DNA from: Calamus simplicifolius
Lineage: Eukaryota; Streptophyta; Magnoliopsida; Arecales; Arecaceae
Direction of reading: 5' to 3'
Assembly (NCBI GenBank): GCA_900491605.1
Contig: UESW01001600.1
Coordinates: 33,263 to 97,262, forward strand
Length of the DNA: 64,000 bases
Shown here: in pieces, positions 46,101 through 60,059 of the stretch
Numbering within the stretch: the first letter of the stretch is position 1
How the letters are laid out: every line of letters starts with the position of its first letter
The notes under the pieces: generated by a model
Seen by the model: the letters and a program-made list of their open reading frames with translations, nothing else
Database searches by the model: none
What the model was told of the DNA's origin: nothing
Program-made: the position numbers and the translations under genes

Positions 46101-49100
46101 AGTTATAGGAATCTCTATTGGTTCTTCCACTTTACGAAAGATTCAGATTCTATTTTGCCTAAGGTCTGAGGATCTTTCTCTACTTAATCATAATAGTATT
46201 CAACAATCTCTTGCCATTTAGAAGGATGAAAGTTAAGATGAAGTTGATTGATTCAGATGACAATATATGGGGGATTCAACTCAAAATTTGACTCCTAATG
46301 ATATTCATTAGGAGGAAAGAAAAGTTGAGATGAATGCAATAATCCTTTATCCGAGATCAGCCAGTATAGACTTGATCCTCTCAGTCATCACCTCAGACAG
46401 GCCTCTTGACTTGGAGTCTTTAGTGTCTGATACCACTACCATTGGGAGAAGCATGATTGTCTTGTTAATAAGATAAACAGAAAAATGAAGGAAAACAGGA
46501 TTTTTTTTAAATAAAAAAAAGGAAAAAGAAAAGAATATATAGAATCCACCATAATAGAAATGATTCTGCATATAATTCTCTAACTGTTTTTGCCAACTTA
46601 AAGAAGGTTTTCTTTATATCTAACAAACTAAATTCCTGGTGACTCTGTCTAAGCTGGCTTTCTATTTAAACTTTAAAGGATTCCTATCCTTTAGAATCAC
46701 CTTGTTCATATTAACAAATGTGTTGTGTTACTTATGTGCATCAAAAGTTTCATAGGTATTGCTATGAAGAGTAACAGAGGAAGACTATGGCTAGGCCAGT
46801 GAAAATGGAACATTAAATCCATGAGAACAATATTATCAAAATGACAAAATCAGATGCAATCTGTAGTTGTATGAGAAAAAACCTTACCTGACCAACCATT
46901 TCTGGGGGTCTTTCTTGAAAGTCGATTCAGGACAAGTTTTTGTTATAATTGAATTTGTGTTGATTGATTTTATTTTCTAGGCTGGTATTCTTTATAAGAG
47001 ATATGCAATAAAGAGACTAGTTTAGAGCTTTTACAGTTGCACAAGCACATGCATGCATGCACACATACATATATATAGTATGTCAAAGTTCTGCTGATTT
47101 CTTATGACAATTGGTGCAATAATTTACTGCCTTTCTTGTTTATTTATAAATATTATTTTCAGAGCAGGCTTATTGTTTGATTGTTGTTATGAAAACTGCA
47201 TAGTACTGACTCCAAGGGGAAGTAAAATAACACAAGGTGAGGAAGCAATAAGCAGCCAGTACCTCTGGATGAGTGTTAAAACTTAAAACATGGTGCTCGT
47301 ATGAGCCTATGAGGTATTTTATTTATTTGGCATTGCTATCACTGTTGCCAACATGAGAAAATAACACTTATGAGGAGATGATAGGACAGTGAATCTCAAG
47401 CCTCTAAGGGCACAAGATATATATACAGAATCTTGAGATTTTATACTACTACAAGCACAATATTTGGGTCTGAACTAGATGAATGTATGGATCTTTGAGG
47501 AGGATAAATGTTTTTAGCTAGAGAACCAGTTTCTATTACGATAATTATGCAAAAACAGCTCATCAGAAATTATTAGCTATCTTCAGCAATATATCTAGAC
47601 ATTAATCATCTTTTCTATTGAATTTTGGTGGTTTTGTCTGTCAAGGAGGGAGAGGATTGTGCAAAATTCCAAGAAAGGTTCTCTCTCATGGTTGATATGA
47701 TAGGGGAATGGAAATAGCATTACAATGCCATTAAGGCTAAAATTGATATTAACATCACGTGAAACTTTTATTGTTGCATTTTTTATTGTCATTTAATCAG
47801 CACAATGAATCCATGTTGAGTGTGGTGCTTTTTCATTTGGTTCTTCAGCTTATCTGTGCCTTTGAGATGAATACAGTTTCCTACATCAGAAGTTATCATC
47901 TTCTGTTCCCCTTCTACTCTTTCCAGTCTAAGTGAATTTTAGAGGGTTGCTCCTTGGTTGCATTCTTATGCTGCAACCTATAAAATAGATATCCAGACCT
48001 GCCAACTTGCCATATAGGTTTCATGCAAGCCCCTCTCTTGCTTAGATTTGCCTTTGCCATGAACTTGGCACCACTTTCTTTAGGGTTGATTTCAGGTCAA
48101 CATCTGGTTGTAAAATCTGTTCAATTTTACTTTCGAGTCATGCTTCTTATCCAACCACATATTTGATGAGAAAAAGCTTGGGTGATGGTGATGTCTAAAG
48201 CAAGCAATGGTTTTGATAGGGCCATTGCTCTGCTCATGAGAAATAATGTTGCATATCCACAACTAGTAGGTCTAAAGCAAGGAAAACAAATTTGGCATGC
48301 AAATGAAGGGAAATGAAGTTAGGCAGACCAATCAATATTTCATCAGACACCTAATCAAAACTTCCTTGTGAAAGTCTTTGAGATTCACTTTTACAAATTT
48401 ATGGAATTTGAGTACACCAAGCATTGAGAAATGGTGTTTGGGTTTATGTAGAATCCTTTGCGACTCAGAGTAAAGGCTATCGTTTAGTTTAAAGAACTAA
48501 GGGATTTGGGTCATCCTTTTTACTAGTTTTCTATTGGGAAACCAATCATCTTCCTTTTTTCAAAATGTTTATATAAGAAGCACAGAATCAGGTTCTTATG
48601 GCTGAAATTATTAGGTTTGGAGATTTATGAAATGTCCAATCCCTTTTTTGAGGATGGAGGAAAGATAGAATAATTCCCCGGGTCAAACTTTTAGGAAAAC
48701 TCCTTTCAAACTTGGGCTATCTCCCAAGTTGCTTATGGTTCTCTTTAGGAAAATGAGGACTTGCCATTTGATCTTCTTGATCTGCTTTATTTTCTGTTAT
48801 GGATATTTTAGTTATTTTCCCCTTCTTCATCCCATGTTACTGAATTCCAAGCTTGTCTCTTCATTCAGTCCTCATCCCTTTTTCTCAATTCTTGGCAATG
48901 GTAATATCATTCCTATTAGTTCTCAATAACTTGTCCCTAACTGCTTCTTGCACAAGCTTCTAACATATCAGAAATCGTCCAACTTGTTTTACCACATGCA
49001 TACATTGGTATTCATATTTAAATACTCATTCTAACTTGTCCTAAGTTCTATTATTCCACATATCTGATCCATACAAGTTAAAACATGGTCAACTGTCATG

Positions 49101-50927
49101 TTGTCTTTTAGAATTTTCCATGAGTCAGTCACATATATCTGTGGTAAAGCAGAAACTTCACATCATCAGAGTCTTCTTCGATGTCCTTGTCTAATCATAT
49201 GGGACATTCTACCATATATTTATCCATTTTCTGCTAAAAGATTTCAAGATAACAAGTGTAATACTCGATGAATATCCTTTGATCATTAGTTCTGATAAAA
49301 CCTCATTCTACATATATCTCCTTTGAAAAGAAAAGGTCAGGTATTGCTTCAAGGGTTAAGGTATATGCCTTGAAGAAATTTATCTCTAAAAAAATACCTA
49401 GAAATCCAAGAAAAGTGATATTGAAAATCCTGTTGTATTAGGTGGAGACATGCAAGTATGCTCAAATATAAAATCATGCAAAAATAAATATAAGATATCT
49501 ATTTCATTCTGATTGTTTTGGAGATGGTCGTAGTTTGATCTGTATGCTTCCCATTAGATCAGAAAATAAGGCTTCAGATGTGCATTTTATTTGAGCTTCT
49601 TCGCATGATGCTTACACCTCTCTTTCCTAGTCTCCATGGTGAGCCTCAAGGCAATCTATATGAGCTTTGCTCTGATGCGAGGCAACATAAGCCTCTAGCC
49701 AGGGTTTATTTAAGTTGCATCCCATAAAATCATTTTAGACAGTGGTTACTTTAATTGTATCTTCATGTATTCTATTCTAAATTTCTAATCCTCCGCTGCC
49801 TCCTTTTCTTTTTCTTCCACCTCTTGCTCCTCCTCCTCATCCTCTTCCTCTCCCTTTCTCTCTCTCACACGAGCACATCCGCATTTATTTATTTATTTAA
49901 ATTATTTGGAGATAAATGATTCCAACTAATTTGGGATTAAGGCTTTGTTTTATTGTCATTATTTTTCTAGAGAGAGGATTTGGCTCTACTGTTCTTACAT
50001 CCTCTTTTTTTTTGTTGGAGAGAATTTGATCCCGCTGTTCTTGCATCCATATTGTCCTAATTCCAAATTCATACTTCTTATCTTCCAAGCTCATTACTCA
50101 ATATTTGATAATCTGTAAGAGTTTCACCTGAATATCAGCTGCTGAAATAAATATGGGAATTAAAAGAAAAAAAACTGGACTGTTAGCTTTCTGCTCATGA
50201 TGGGTGGTCTACATGTAGAAGAAATTCTTCCCATAAATCTCAACCATCCAATAGATCTAACCCATTTATCCTGCCTCCTTACTAAATTGATGTTTGAAAT
50301 GTCTAGATGATCTTCTGAACAACTGAATTGACTCCAGATCTGTGCCTTGTGCCGGTCTGCATTGTCATTCCTCTAAAAGATAAATGCCCCCAATAGCATA
50401 TTGAATTTAGCCAGATGATCTGCTACATGTCTCTTGCTTCCAACTTAGATAATCCAAAATCTACTTATGTAAAAGGAAAAAATGGGAGAGGTAAAGACGC
50501 AAGTGCTTTCTCCAATTCATTTTTATTTTAATTGACACATGTTAAGAAAAGGTAAAATTTGTGAATTTGTACAGAGGTATCAGGTCAGAACTTTGTTGAT
50601 GATGAGTTTGAAGGAATGGAGCAATCAAGTACGACATGCCAGAAAAGAAGACGAAGGACTGCAGTTGCTGACCAGCTGGTTCATGATCAAGTAATTGGTC
50701 AACTGTTTTGGTTTTGTTTCTTGTTATAGATCTGAAAATTTAATCTAAAATGATTTTTCTTAGTCAAACTTCTCACACGTATCTGCTCTTTGGATTCTTT
50801 TCAGGTTGTTCCATCTGTGAAATCACAAGCTACACCAAGTTCTGGTGAGAATCTTGCCTGTCTAGATGAAGGAGATGCAGAATGTAGCACTAAAACATTA
50901 GAAATGGTCGAACATCAGCTAATGTGA
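40199..50927 (+). CDS. COR27: COR27-like cold-regulated/circadian regulator, five exons
   Basis: The exons are 40199-40264, 42281-42481, 42579-42873, 50575-50690 and 50805-50927. All introns are GT-AG, the phases agree, and the spliced frame gives about 266 residues, close to the family's usual length. Recognition rests on GWTDEKHSLYLSSMEASFV (residues 33-51), the hallmark block of COR27/COR28, and on SGQNFVDDEFEG (about 190-201), followed by a KRRRR nuclear-signal-like patch (211-215). In Arabidopsis these small nuclear proteins repress evening clock genes, affect freezing tolerance and flowering, and are targets of COP1; here that is inferred. The promoter has an evening element and a G-box. 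The third intron is 7.7 kb and holds a solo LTR. The third exon boundary is supported by frame only. Confidence 0.8.
43479..44478 (-). repeat. Solo LTR, probably Gypsy-type, antisense in intron 3
   Basis: A GC-richer block of exactly 1000 bp stands out from the intron. On the minus strand it starts TGATGAAG and ends GGCAACA. It is flanked by ACTAT (43474-43478) and ACCAT (44479-44483), a 5-bp duplication with one mismatch. A minus-strand TATA box (CTATAAATA, about 43766-43775) supports its orientation. No gag, pol or second LTR is near, so it is a solo LTR. The Gypsy assignment rests on length and composition only. Confidence 0.6.
44165..44370. repeat. Degenerate AGCTCGG...CCGAGG repeats in the solo LTR
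   Basis: Six or so units of about 22-40 bp contain AGCTCGG or GTTCGG on one side and CCGAGG on the other, so each unit can fold on itself. They lie upstream of the LTR TATA box on the minus strand, in U3. Confidence 0.5.
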
Positions 50928-53900
50928 AGTGGAAGTCATCATACAGAAGCAGTAGTGCAGATAATTAAACAGGTTAAGCACTGCATCAAAATCTAGTCTC
51001 CTTCAGGAGATGAAGACATCAAAGCAGACATGAAGAATGGTTATGAGTTCTCTGGAAATTGTAATGTAGATTTTAGGTTGCTTCTCAAATCCACTCATTC
51101 TTAGTTTTCGGAAAAAAGGAAAAAGGAAAAAGAAGTTGATGCTGTTAAATAAGAAGTGAGCCTCTGATTTATATATGCATAATTTGCAAGGAATGGTTGC
51201 TAATGCTAGGAGCATGCCTCCCCTCTCTGTTTCTTTTTTGGATGTCTATGGAAGTGTGAATAAGATCGGAGAGCTGGAGAATTGAAATCATAGCTTTCCT
51301 GCAAGCTGTTGCTGGTTTGGTAAATGAGATATTCCCTAGTGTTATTTTTCAACAGCCTGTAGCTGATCCTTGTTATGAATTGCATGAGGCAACTTCTGAA
51401 TGGTTATTTGTAAACGTATAGATGACTAGATGCTCTTTTATAATTGAAATGAAAAGTTAGTTTAGACCATCCATAGGATTTGATTCTGGGCTGGATGTCT
51501 ATGCTTCTTGCTTGTGCTGAATCTGGAACCATGGCACATTCTGTTTCTCTGTACTGCAGTATCTCTGTTCAAAAAGAACATGATATTCTTTATCATGGTA
51601 TCAGTGATGACAGAGAAGCCAAATGCATCTTAAGAATGTTCAGCTGTTTCATAAGACGTTCCAGGAATTCAGTTATGATGGGAATGCAATGCAAACTCTT
51701 ATTCTTGGTCCATGCATGATCTTGTGTTGGACTAATTAGGGGTATTGGAGTTGTTCTTTTTCTGGCATGTAAATTTTTTTCATGGCTCTGGTATCTTTTT
51801 GTTGGATGGATAATTGTGTAGATTCAATTTGAGGCATGCCAAAAGAAACTTTTATTACTTGCAATTGTAAAATTACGGATGTATCATACAATGCAAGCGG
51901 CTAACTGACTCAATTCTTTTCCTACTCGATGCAGGAATAAAGAATAAAGAAGAAGAAGAAAAAATAGCAAAGATAAAAAGGAAGATAAGGCTAAGTTACA
52001 AAAGCTATTTTAAAATAAATTATGCCTACTTTTAAAATATTTTAATTATCTAATTTTTGATTTTGATGTTGAGATTGGATCCCTTACAAGTATCTTATGT
52101 CTTCGAATTTATAAGGTTTCAGTTGTGACTGTAGGGGGATTTGTCCAAACTTCTATCAACTTTTTCTTAATTTTAAAAATTACTGAAAAGACTCTCTATT
52201 TTGTTCTGAAAATTACTGAAAATGCTTTTCAGTTTATAGTAACTTCTTATGACCTTTTTAATTTAAAACAATACTTTCGGTTTTTAATCTAGATCAGTGC
52301 TGTTGTGTTATTAGATCATAAAAAGTAGATTCTAATATTTAAATATGATCAAATAATATTAATCTTTTGAGCCAAAAAAAAAGTAAAATAATATTAAATC
52401 AATTCAAAATCTGATTTGACATCTTTAAGATAAAAAATTGATAGAGCATCTGATGCTTTCCTTATTTTTTAATATGAATATGTATGCTTTAATATAAAAA
52501 TTTTATGAAACAATCAATGCATTCCTAATATAAATATATTTTTTAATCTAAAAACCTTTTTAATATAATTTTTAGTGTAAATACACTATATGAACCAAAT
52601 ACTTTCAGCCACCGTTTGCTTTTCATTAAAAGGGCTAAATACGCCGAGCATTTTCATTCTAATCTGTTAATCAAAAAATTTATGATATAAGACTGAAAAA
52701 TAACTAATAAAATCGTTGGATAAGCTGTATGTATATAATAAATATGGTATTAATACTTTTCAAGTAAAAGGCTAGACAGGTAGTAGATTGAGAATTCATA
52801 GTTACCACATGAATGTTTTAAGTCAATTGGAAGGGTAGCTAATGACTGGAAGAAGAATAAAAAAAAATTTAGAGAAGTGTTGGATTACATGCCCAGGTGA
52901 GTTATTTTGAAGGCCACTGTTCTGAAAATTTTTTGAGATCTTTGAGATGAAGGGAACAATGATGGTTTAGGACGAATTTTGGTACCTGAAATTTTGGGAC
53001 TTTGAGATCAGTGGACTCCTTCTGGACCATTTGCAACTAAATAACACGAAGAAAATAATGAAGCGACAGCACCCCTAAAAGATATAATAAAAGATCATGT
53101 GATCAGACATTTATGACCAGGGCTCGCACTGACATCTTTCTGAAGGGCTTTTTTGGATCTTGGTCCACTGCTCATGTGCTATTTATCGCCAGTGTTTGTG
53201 GATATCAAGACAACCTAGACGAATATGACATCCAAATAAGCCAACTTGCTGGTGAACTTTTTTATTTTGTTCCCTTAAACATGGATCCAGATCCTTGGTT
53301 TCTATGGAACTCCATCCTCGCTAGCAGTGTATTAACAAAAGCCATCATTGAGATTTATTGCAGAGGAATCAGCAAAGCAATAGGATACCCAAAAAAAAAA
53401 AAAAAAAGCTAGCAATGATCAAGAAATAAAATTTGAACCTTCAACAACAACACCAACATCTAAGTAAATCAATCTTTCAACGCTCAAGTTAGTAACAAAA
53501 AAAAAAAAAAAGAGAAAGTAAAACTTACTTCTCAAATGAGGCCTAGGTAGATGCTAGGCCTGAGTTATGTGTTAATCATGAGTTAAGCTTCTTGATAATG
53601 CTTTATTGGTCTTTATTAGTTAAATTAAATTTTAAAATTAGATGCCATAACACATATCAATTAGTTTCACAGCCAATTAAGATATATTTTATGGATTTTA
53701 TTTTTTTTTTTTTTTTTTTTATTGATCTATCCCATCGATAGATTTTTTCGTCATCTTATTTGTCTTCTAGGCATTTAATAAATTTATGCTCATTAAATAT
53801 AAAGTAATTTAGATTTTTTTACTCCAATTAATTGATTATTTGCTCAAGTCTACAGGCCATTCCTCATCAGGCTAGGTCTTGAGATCAAAATGAGAGCTAA

Positions 53901-54298
53901 CATCTTATTGGATCGGATATCCATCATGTCATAACAACATGGCAGGGGTTACATTCTAGACCAAAATTTAGATTGGATCTTTTACGTACTTGCCATGCGA
54001 TTCATGGCATGCATGCCATTTTTAAGTGAGATGATGATATATAAAATAGACATGCAAAATTTTTTGTCATAAATTGCAATGCATCTGGCTAGAGACCCGG
54101 CTCCACGAGCTTATCGGTTCCAGATCCAAACCCGCTCTGGCAGTCGGGTTGGAATTTATCGGATCTCCGATACCAAACCCACAAGCTATCAAGCCCTGCG
54201 AGAGACCTGGCAGAACGTGGGCGACGACAGGCCGGGTTCTTTCTCCTCCTCCGTGAAGGAAGGAACGAACGAACGAACGGGAGAGAGATCGATCAGCG
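50928..54298. other. Intergenic region between the two host genes
   Basis: It starts with the 3' UTR of the COR27-like gene, whose end I cannot fix. AT-rich sequence follows, with A runs near 53391-53406 and 53498-53512 and a T run near 53700-53720. The ORFs at 51480-51719 and 53113-53412 show no known motif. A TATATAAAA at 54038-54046 may be the TATA box of the next gene. GAACGAACGAACGAAC-like short repeats lie in its 5' UTR near 54263-54279. Confidence 0.5.
54038..54046 (+). promoter_or_regulatory. Possible TATA box of the fucosyltransferase gene
   Basis: TATATAAAA lies about 253 bp before the ATG. The region is AT-rich up to here and turns GC-rich after it, as at many plant promoters. Weak evidence. 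Confidence 0.3.
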
Positions 54299-57200
54299 AT
54301 GGGAGGTCCATCTTCGGGCCAGCAGCAGCGGAGGAGATGGACGAGCCTCCTGCCCTTCTTCGTCGGCCTCGTCGTCGTCGGCGAGCTCGTCTTCCTCGGC
54401 CGCCTCGACATGGCCAAGAACGCTTCCATGGTCCGCCACTGGACCTCTTCCTTCCACTCCCCTCGTCCTTCGAGTCTCTCGACGACGGCTGGGATGACGA
54501 CGACCGTCGATGTGAGGATTGGCTGCAGCGGGAGGACGCCGTTGCCTATTCCCGGGATTTCCGGACTGACCCCATCGTGGTCGCCGGCGCTGAGCATAAG
54601 GTCGCTCTTCTCCCGTCAAATCTTTATCCTTTATGTCTTATTCAAAGTATATGGTGTGGTTATTAATATGTTCTGAGCTTATATGAATTATGAGAATTTG
54701 TTGTAATGGAGATTTTTGGGAATCTTGTAGCTATTGATAGTTGTTGCTGCGTTCTTCTTGGAGACAAGCTTAGTTGAATCTTTTCTCGTTAATGGAAACA
54801 AGTTTATAGTGGAGTATTTGTTATAATATGATTATTTCTTTCGTGTTACCTTGCTGCAGTTGAAAGTTTATCCCCTTTTCTGTCGAGGTGGCCGGCTTCT
54901 TGTGGTTGCATGACCAACCACTAATTTGGGTTCCCAATCTCTTTGTTCTTTATTGAACTATTCCATCTTAAACTTTGAAACTTGTTAGAGCTACCAATAT
55001 CATATTTTTAATGGTTTTGTGTTTGCTAGCTTTCTGTTTCGGGTGAAGCATAAATAACATGCTAACATGCTTAAATCTTTTTAATCGAGATTTTCTAGGG
55101 TGTGTAATCTGATAATATGACTGACTGGACATTGGGGATTAGGCTATGATTAGGATCCATATAAAATAATTATTAGGTGTGTGCGAGTTTGCAGGCACAA
55201 AGGTCTCCTCTTTTTTTATTTTTGTGCATGTGTGTTGGCTTACTAATATGTTACGTCTGCATGCTGAATTTTCATTTAATAATAATTAATTTCATATGTT
55301 TAGTTTGACAAATCTGCAAAGAAGAGGAGTTCCCGTCCTTTTTCTTTACGCACACTTGCATACCATACATATACATGCATATATATTGTGATGGTGACCA
55401 ACAACAATTGCTGCCTGCTATTATAGGTATTATATGATATGTGCTCATGAATTATGGTGGTTCCGTTGTGAATAGCACTTATTTTCTGAGGTGTTATTTG
55501 CAATCCTTGTTATGATCATAATTTGATATGGTTCATAGTTTGGAAATTGCCAAACCAGTCTTTAAATCAAGATATGCAAATCGTGATCTATGATGTGAAG
55601 TTTTGATTTAAGTGGCCCAGAATACATTTTTATATTCAAGCGTAATGAGACCGCGTTACATGGAGCCATCGGTTGTACCCCATAGCGCCTACTTTTGACA
55701 TGAAATTGAGTATAGGTGTGGGAAATTACAGAAGTAATATCAGGATATCCTCTGTGAGGTGTCCCTGTATCCTAAGTACATCTTCAGATGTCAAGATAAC
55801 TTGGGCTTAGATGTAGAAGGGCACCTTTTTAGTGACGAAATGACAAACATATGGAGCCTATGGGAATTTCTGGAACCAGTTCTATGTGCTTTATCTGAAT
55901 TGTTCCCTATCTTCCATGTCAACCGAATTTTTGTTTGAGATGTGATTTCAATAGTCACTTCTGGTTGAATTTTGCATATACAAGTCTCTCTTTAATAATT
56001 GGATACTTTATTTGTGTCTTTCCTCCAAACTTGCTACCAATGTCACAGATCATACATGTATCTTCGAATCCAAGAACTTATCCATTAAGGGATTCAAGAA
56101 AGCATATGCTTATTTAAGAGAGAGGCCAGCAATTCAACAAGTAAATCTCTTTCAGGGGGGATGTAGTATCTGATAACCGTCATCCTTCCCTAATAGTGAC
56201 ATTATCTTCTTGTAATAAGACTTGTATTTTGCATAAGGGATCAAATATTTAGAATTTTGTTATCCTCAGTGCATTATGAAATATGTTACTATTTGTTTTC
56301 ATTTGAGGAACCTTAGTCTCCAGAAAATGAATTGAGTGTGCCAGTTGTCTTTGTACAATACCAACAAAAGTTCTCGCCTTAGAAACAACAGAACACTTGC
56401 AAATAGAACTCCAGCTAATTGGGAGAGTGTTTATGGCCAAAACTGGAAAGGAAAGTTGATGTTTCCTTTTTTCTGTATGATGGTTTAGGTGAAAGAGCCA
56501 GGGTCTCAGACACAACAATATTAAACATGCCTACTTGTGTATTTGAATATTTGTTCTGCTATATCAGAGTGCCTAACCAATTTCTCTTGAATTTCAATAC
56601 TTCTGAATCTGCCAACATAAGCTTGAGGTGTTGGCAGGGGGAGCTCCATTGAATCCTTGAATTCAACCATGCACTTGAGGGCAGAGCAAGACAAATCCTT
56701 CCAATAGCTATTTACATCCTGTCCTAGCTACATTTTGCAATTAAGACTACAGCAAGATTAAATTTGGTCATGGTGGTTTCTTAGTTTCCTTTCAAGTTGA
56801 CCTCCAGTAGATGGACTTTAAAGTAAGAATATTGGAAGAAAAAGATTGGAACTGGTTAAATAATGATGTATTTTGTGAGAAACTCTTTGTAATGCTCTAA
56901 ACCCATCTGCTAGCCCAATTAAAATGTTAGCAGGTCAGATCCACGTGGCCCTCAAAACTCAATTATATATTAATTGGTAGTAGGTGAACTTAGATTATGA
57001 ACTCCTCAATCATCTTTTTTCCATCCGATGTAGGACTTTTGGGGGGTATTATACTCTTGAAGCTTGCCAAAGTCCTGTTGAATGAGAAATAGGTCTCACA
57101 GTCTTAATTTTGTCAAGCTTACCATACATCACAAGTTTAGCTGTGATTAATCCTTTTACAACTAAAAACTCAAAAGAGGGGAAAAAATCATGGACATGCC

Positions 57201-60000
57201 AATTCATGCAAGCTGTTTGATACTATGACCAACCTTTTGATGATTATCAATTTTGTTTTTGTGATTTCTTTCTTTTATTTTATTGATAAGCTTTGATCTT
57301 TTGCTCCTTTTTCTTTTATGGATATTATCTTCACGATTTCAACCCAGTGTGCATGTTGCTTACTGCTACCTGTTGGCATTCTCTCATGTTGTTAACATAA
57401 TCAGCTTCCATTTATTTTATTTCCTTTGTTAGTGACATCAGTATTGTTGGGAAAAGGGTTAGATGAGTTGAGTTGAGTTGAGTGACATCAGTATTCTGGA
57501 TCCAAGGTAGTATAAAGGGAGATACCTTCTATTGACTTTGGTCTTCCAGAGATGGATAGATTTTCATGGACAATTATATTTTACATCCATTTACCACTGT
57601 CAAACAAAAATTGCATTTTATTTTTCTATTTTTTTTGCAATTTTATTTCTTTAAATTCCATAGACCAAGTCTGTGAGTTTCCAAAAATTATCAAACCAAG
57701 TATTTATCTGACATTTTAGTATATTAGAATTGTAGATATTATACATGTTATTTTGCAGCTAATGATTTTTTATTATGTCAAATTTATTTGTTTATCAATG
57801 ACGTGGGAGCTGGATACATAACATAGTCAATGCCTTCTTTGTCTGCAAACAATTACCTTCTGTTTGATTTTTGGTTCTGATTTTTGCTGTCAAGTACAAT
57901 TTTTCTGCTACCGGTTTGTAATATATGATAGTTTACTTTCTGTCAACAGAACCTCCGAATGGCAAAAAAGGAGTTCTTTTATTTGTTAAGGATATTATTT
58001 GTTGAGTCATGATGGTCAAATTTTCCTTTGTAATAGTAGAGTGGTATAAGAAGTCTCTGCTTTAACAATTTGTTACCACTTTTTAAACATTTGCATCTTT
58101 TATGGTAAGCAGTAAATTTGCAGTAGAAGCTCATTTGCGGTTCTTTCATCATTTGGGGTTTATGAAAGCCTGGGCATTCTTAGCCATAATGTCCAAGTTT
58201 ATTCATTTTTTTGGTTGGGTGGGGGGGAGGGGCTGGTTTCAATATCCTAAACTGCTTTCTGCATATTTGCATTTACTTTTCTTGGCAATAAAATCTCTTA
58301 ATTCTTTTCAGAATTGGACTTCATGCTCTGTTGGCTGTATATTTGGATTTGGAACAAGCAAGGAGCCTGATGCTGCATTTAACCAACCTCAACATCCAGC
58401 AACCGCTAGTGTCCGTCGCTCAATGGAATCATCACATTACTATATAGAAAATGATCTCAATGTGGCACGACGGTGGGTAAGCACTTCTCAAAGTCAAATA
58501 TCCTTTCCGTCTGTGCTTTGGGGGAAAATTTTTGAGATAAAATCACTTGTTCACCATTCTTTGCCATAAAGTCAGATTGAATTTAAAGTCAGCTTTATAA
58601 AGTTTGTGTTCATTTGTCTGAACCTTATAAACTTGGTGCTTGCCATTGAACATTGTACGTGTTCCTGTTCCTGTTCCTTTTGTTATGAGACTGCTACGGT
58701 TGCTGCAGGAAAATTGGAAGTTTTGTTGCCTTTTGGATGAGAGGCACGTGGTTTTACTACAGTAACTACAATTTTCTTCATTTTTTCCTTTATTGATTTT
58801 TATTTTTTTATTAATTACTTTTGATGCTTGGGAGCTTTAGATAACTATACAGAAGGTTCAGAAAGTTTCAACTCAATGGGTGCATATCTGCTCATTCTAA
58901 TGTTCTCTAACATCTGATCAATTTTTGATGTTTTATTTATGCTGGAAACTGTCATCATTTAATTTGTATATATTCTGGGCTCAGATCCATAAAAGAAAGA
59001 AGCCGAACAGATTTATTACTTCCATCATTCCAGACATCGATCTGGTGTAAAACCTTAATCATATCTTTAGGTATATACACCTAAAGTCATGGTACACGAT
59101 TTTTTTGGATTTTGGTTACCACCAATCAAAATTAGCTCTGTTTGACATCTTATTCTGGTAGATACCTCAGATCTACCATTATATAGATCTGGTTTTCATG
59201 GAAAAGAGGGCTTGCATCCTTGTTCCCCTTGCTATTTTATTTAAATGTTGGTGGCTGTTCAAATTGGTCATATCTCATAACCTAGTCTTAGTTCTCCTAT
59301 TAAAGATATGAATAATGAGGACTATCTTCTAGACCTGACTTCTCATCAGGAGATTGTTCAATCTATTGTCTTGATCAGCACTGCATTCTGCTATCATTGT
59401 AGTTTTCAAATTTTTTTAACCAATACAGATGTCATATAAAAATATGTTCAAATGCACAGGGTTTGTGAGACTGCAGTTTTTTGTCCCTCTTTTTTGGTTT
59501 TAATACTGCAGTTGCTTATGTGTTTCTGTCTCTATTGAATATACACATAATTTTTGTTTTCAGATATGATTAAAAGTGACCCTACAGTTATCTTTGAATT
59601 GCCTTTAGATCTTGAATATTCAACTGGAAACTGATTTTTCTATCGTGTTTATAGGAGAGGATACAACATTATAATGACTACAAGTCTTTCATCAGATGTA
59701 CCTGTTGGCTATTTCTCGTGGGTGGAATATGACATCATGGCACCCGTGCATTTGAAGACTGAAGATGCTCTTGCAGCAGCCTTCATTTCAAATTGTGGGG
59801 CACAAAATTTCCGTTTACAGGCCCTTGAGATGCTTGAAAAACTGGGTATCAAGATAGATTCTTATGGTAGTTGTCATAGAAATCGGGATGGAAGAGGTGT
59901 GTGCAGAATGGTTTTTTACTCTTGCGGTGCTGCATCTGATATCTGTGTCAAAATAAATATTAACAAACATAATATGCAGGTTTTTTTTGCCTTTGTTCTT

Positions 60001-60059
<59 letters not shown>

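Larger units (their letters stand above)
42874..50574 (+). other. Intron 3 of the COR27-like gene (7.7 kb)
   Basis: It separates exon 3 from the conserved SGQNFVDDEFEG exon. Apart from the solo LTR at 43479-44478, I see only AT-rich non-coding sequence, a small local duplication near 45310-45375 (CTGGTCTCATAAAAA repeated) and a CA/TA-rich patch near 47050-47080. Short ORFs in it lack recognisable domains. Confidence 0.7.

Noticed and set aside
53113..53412. A 99-codon ORF between the two host genes
   Set aside because: It ends in a poly-A-derived Lys run, has no recognisable domain and no supporting splice or promoter context.
54293..54619. Minus-strand ORFs over fucosyltransferase exon 1
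   Set aside because: GC-rich DNA gives open frames on both strands. The + strand matches the GT10 family in anchor and catalytic blocks.
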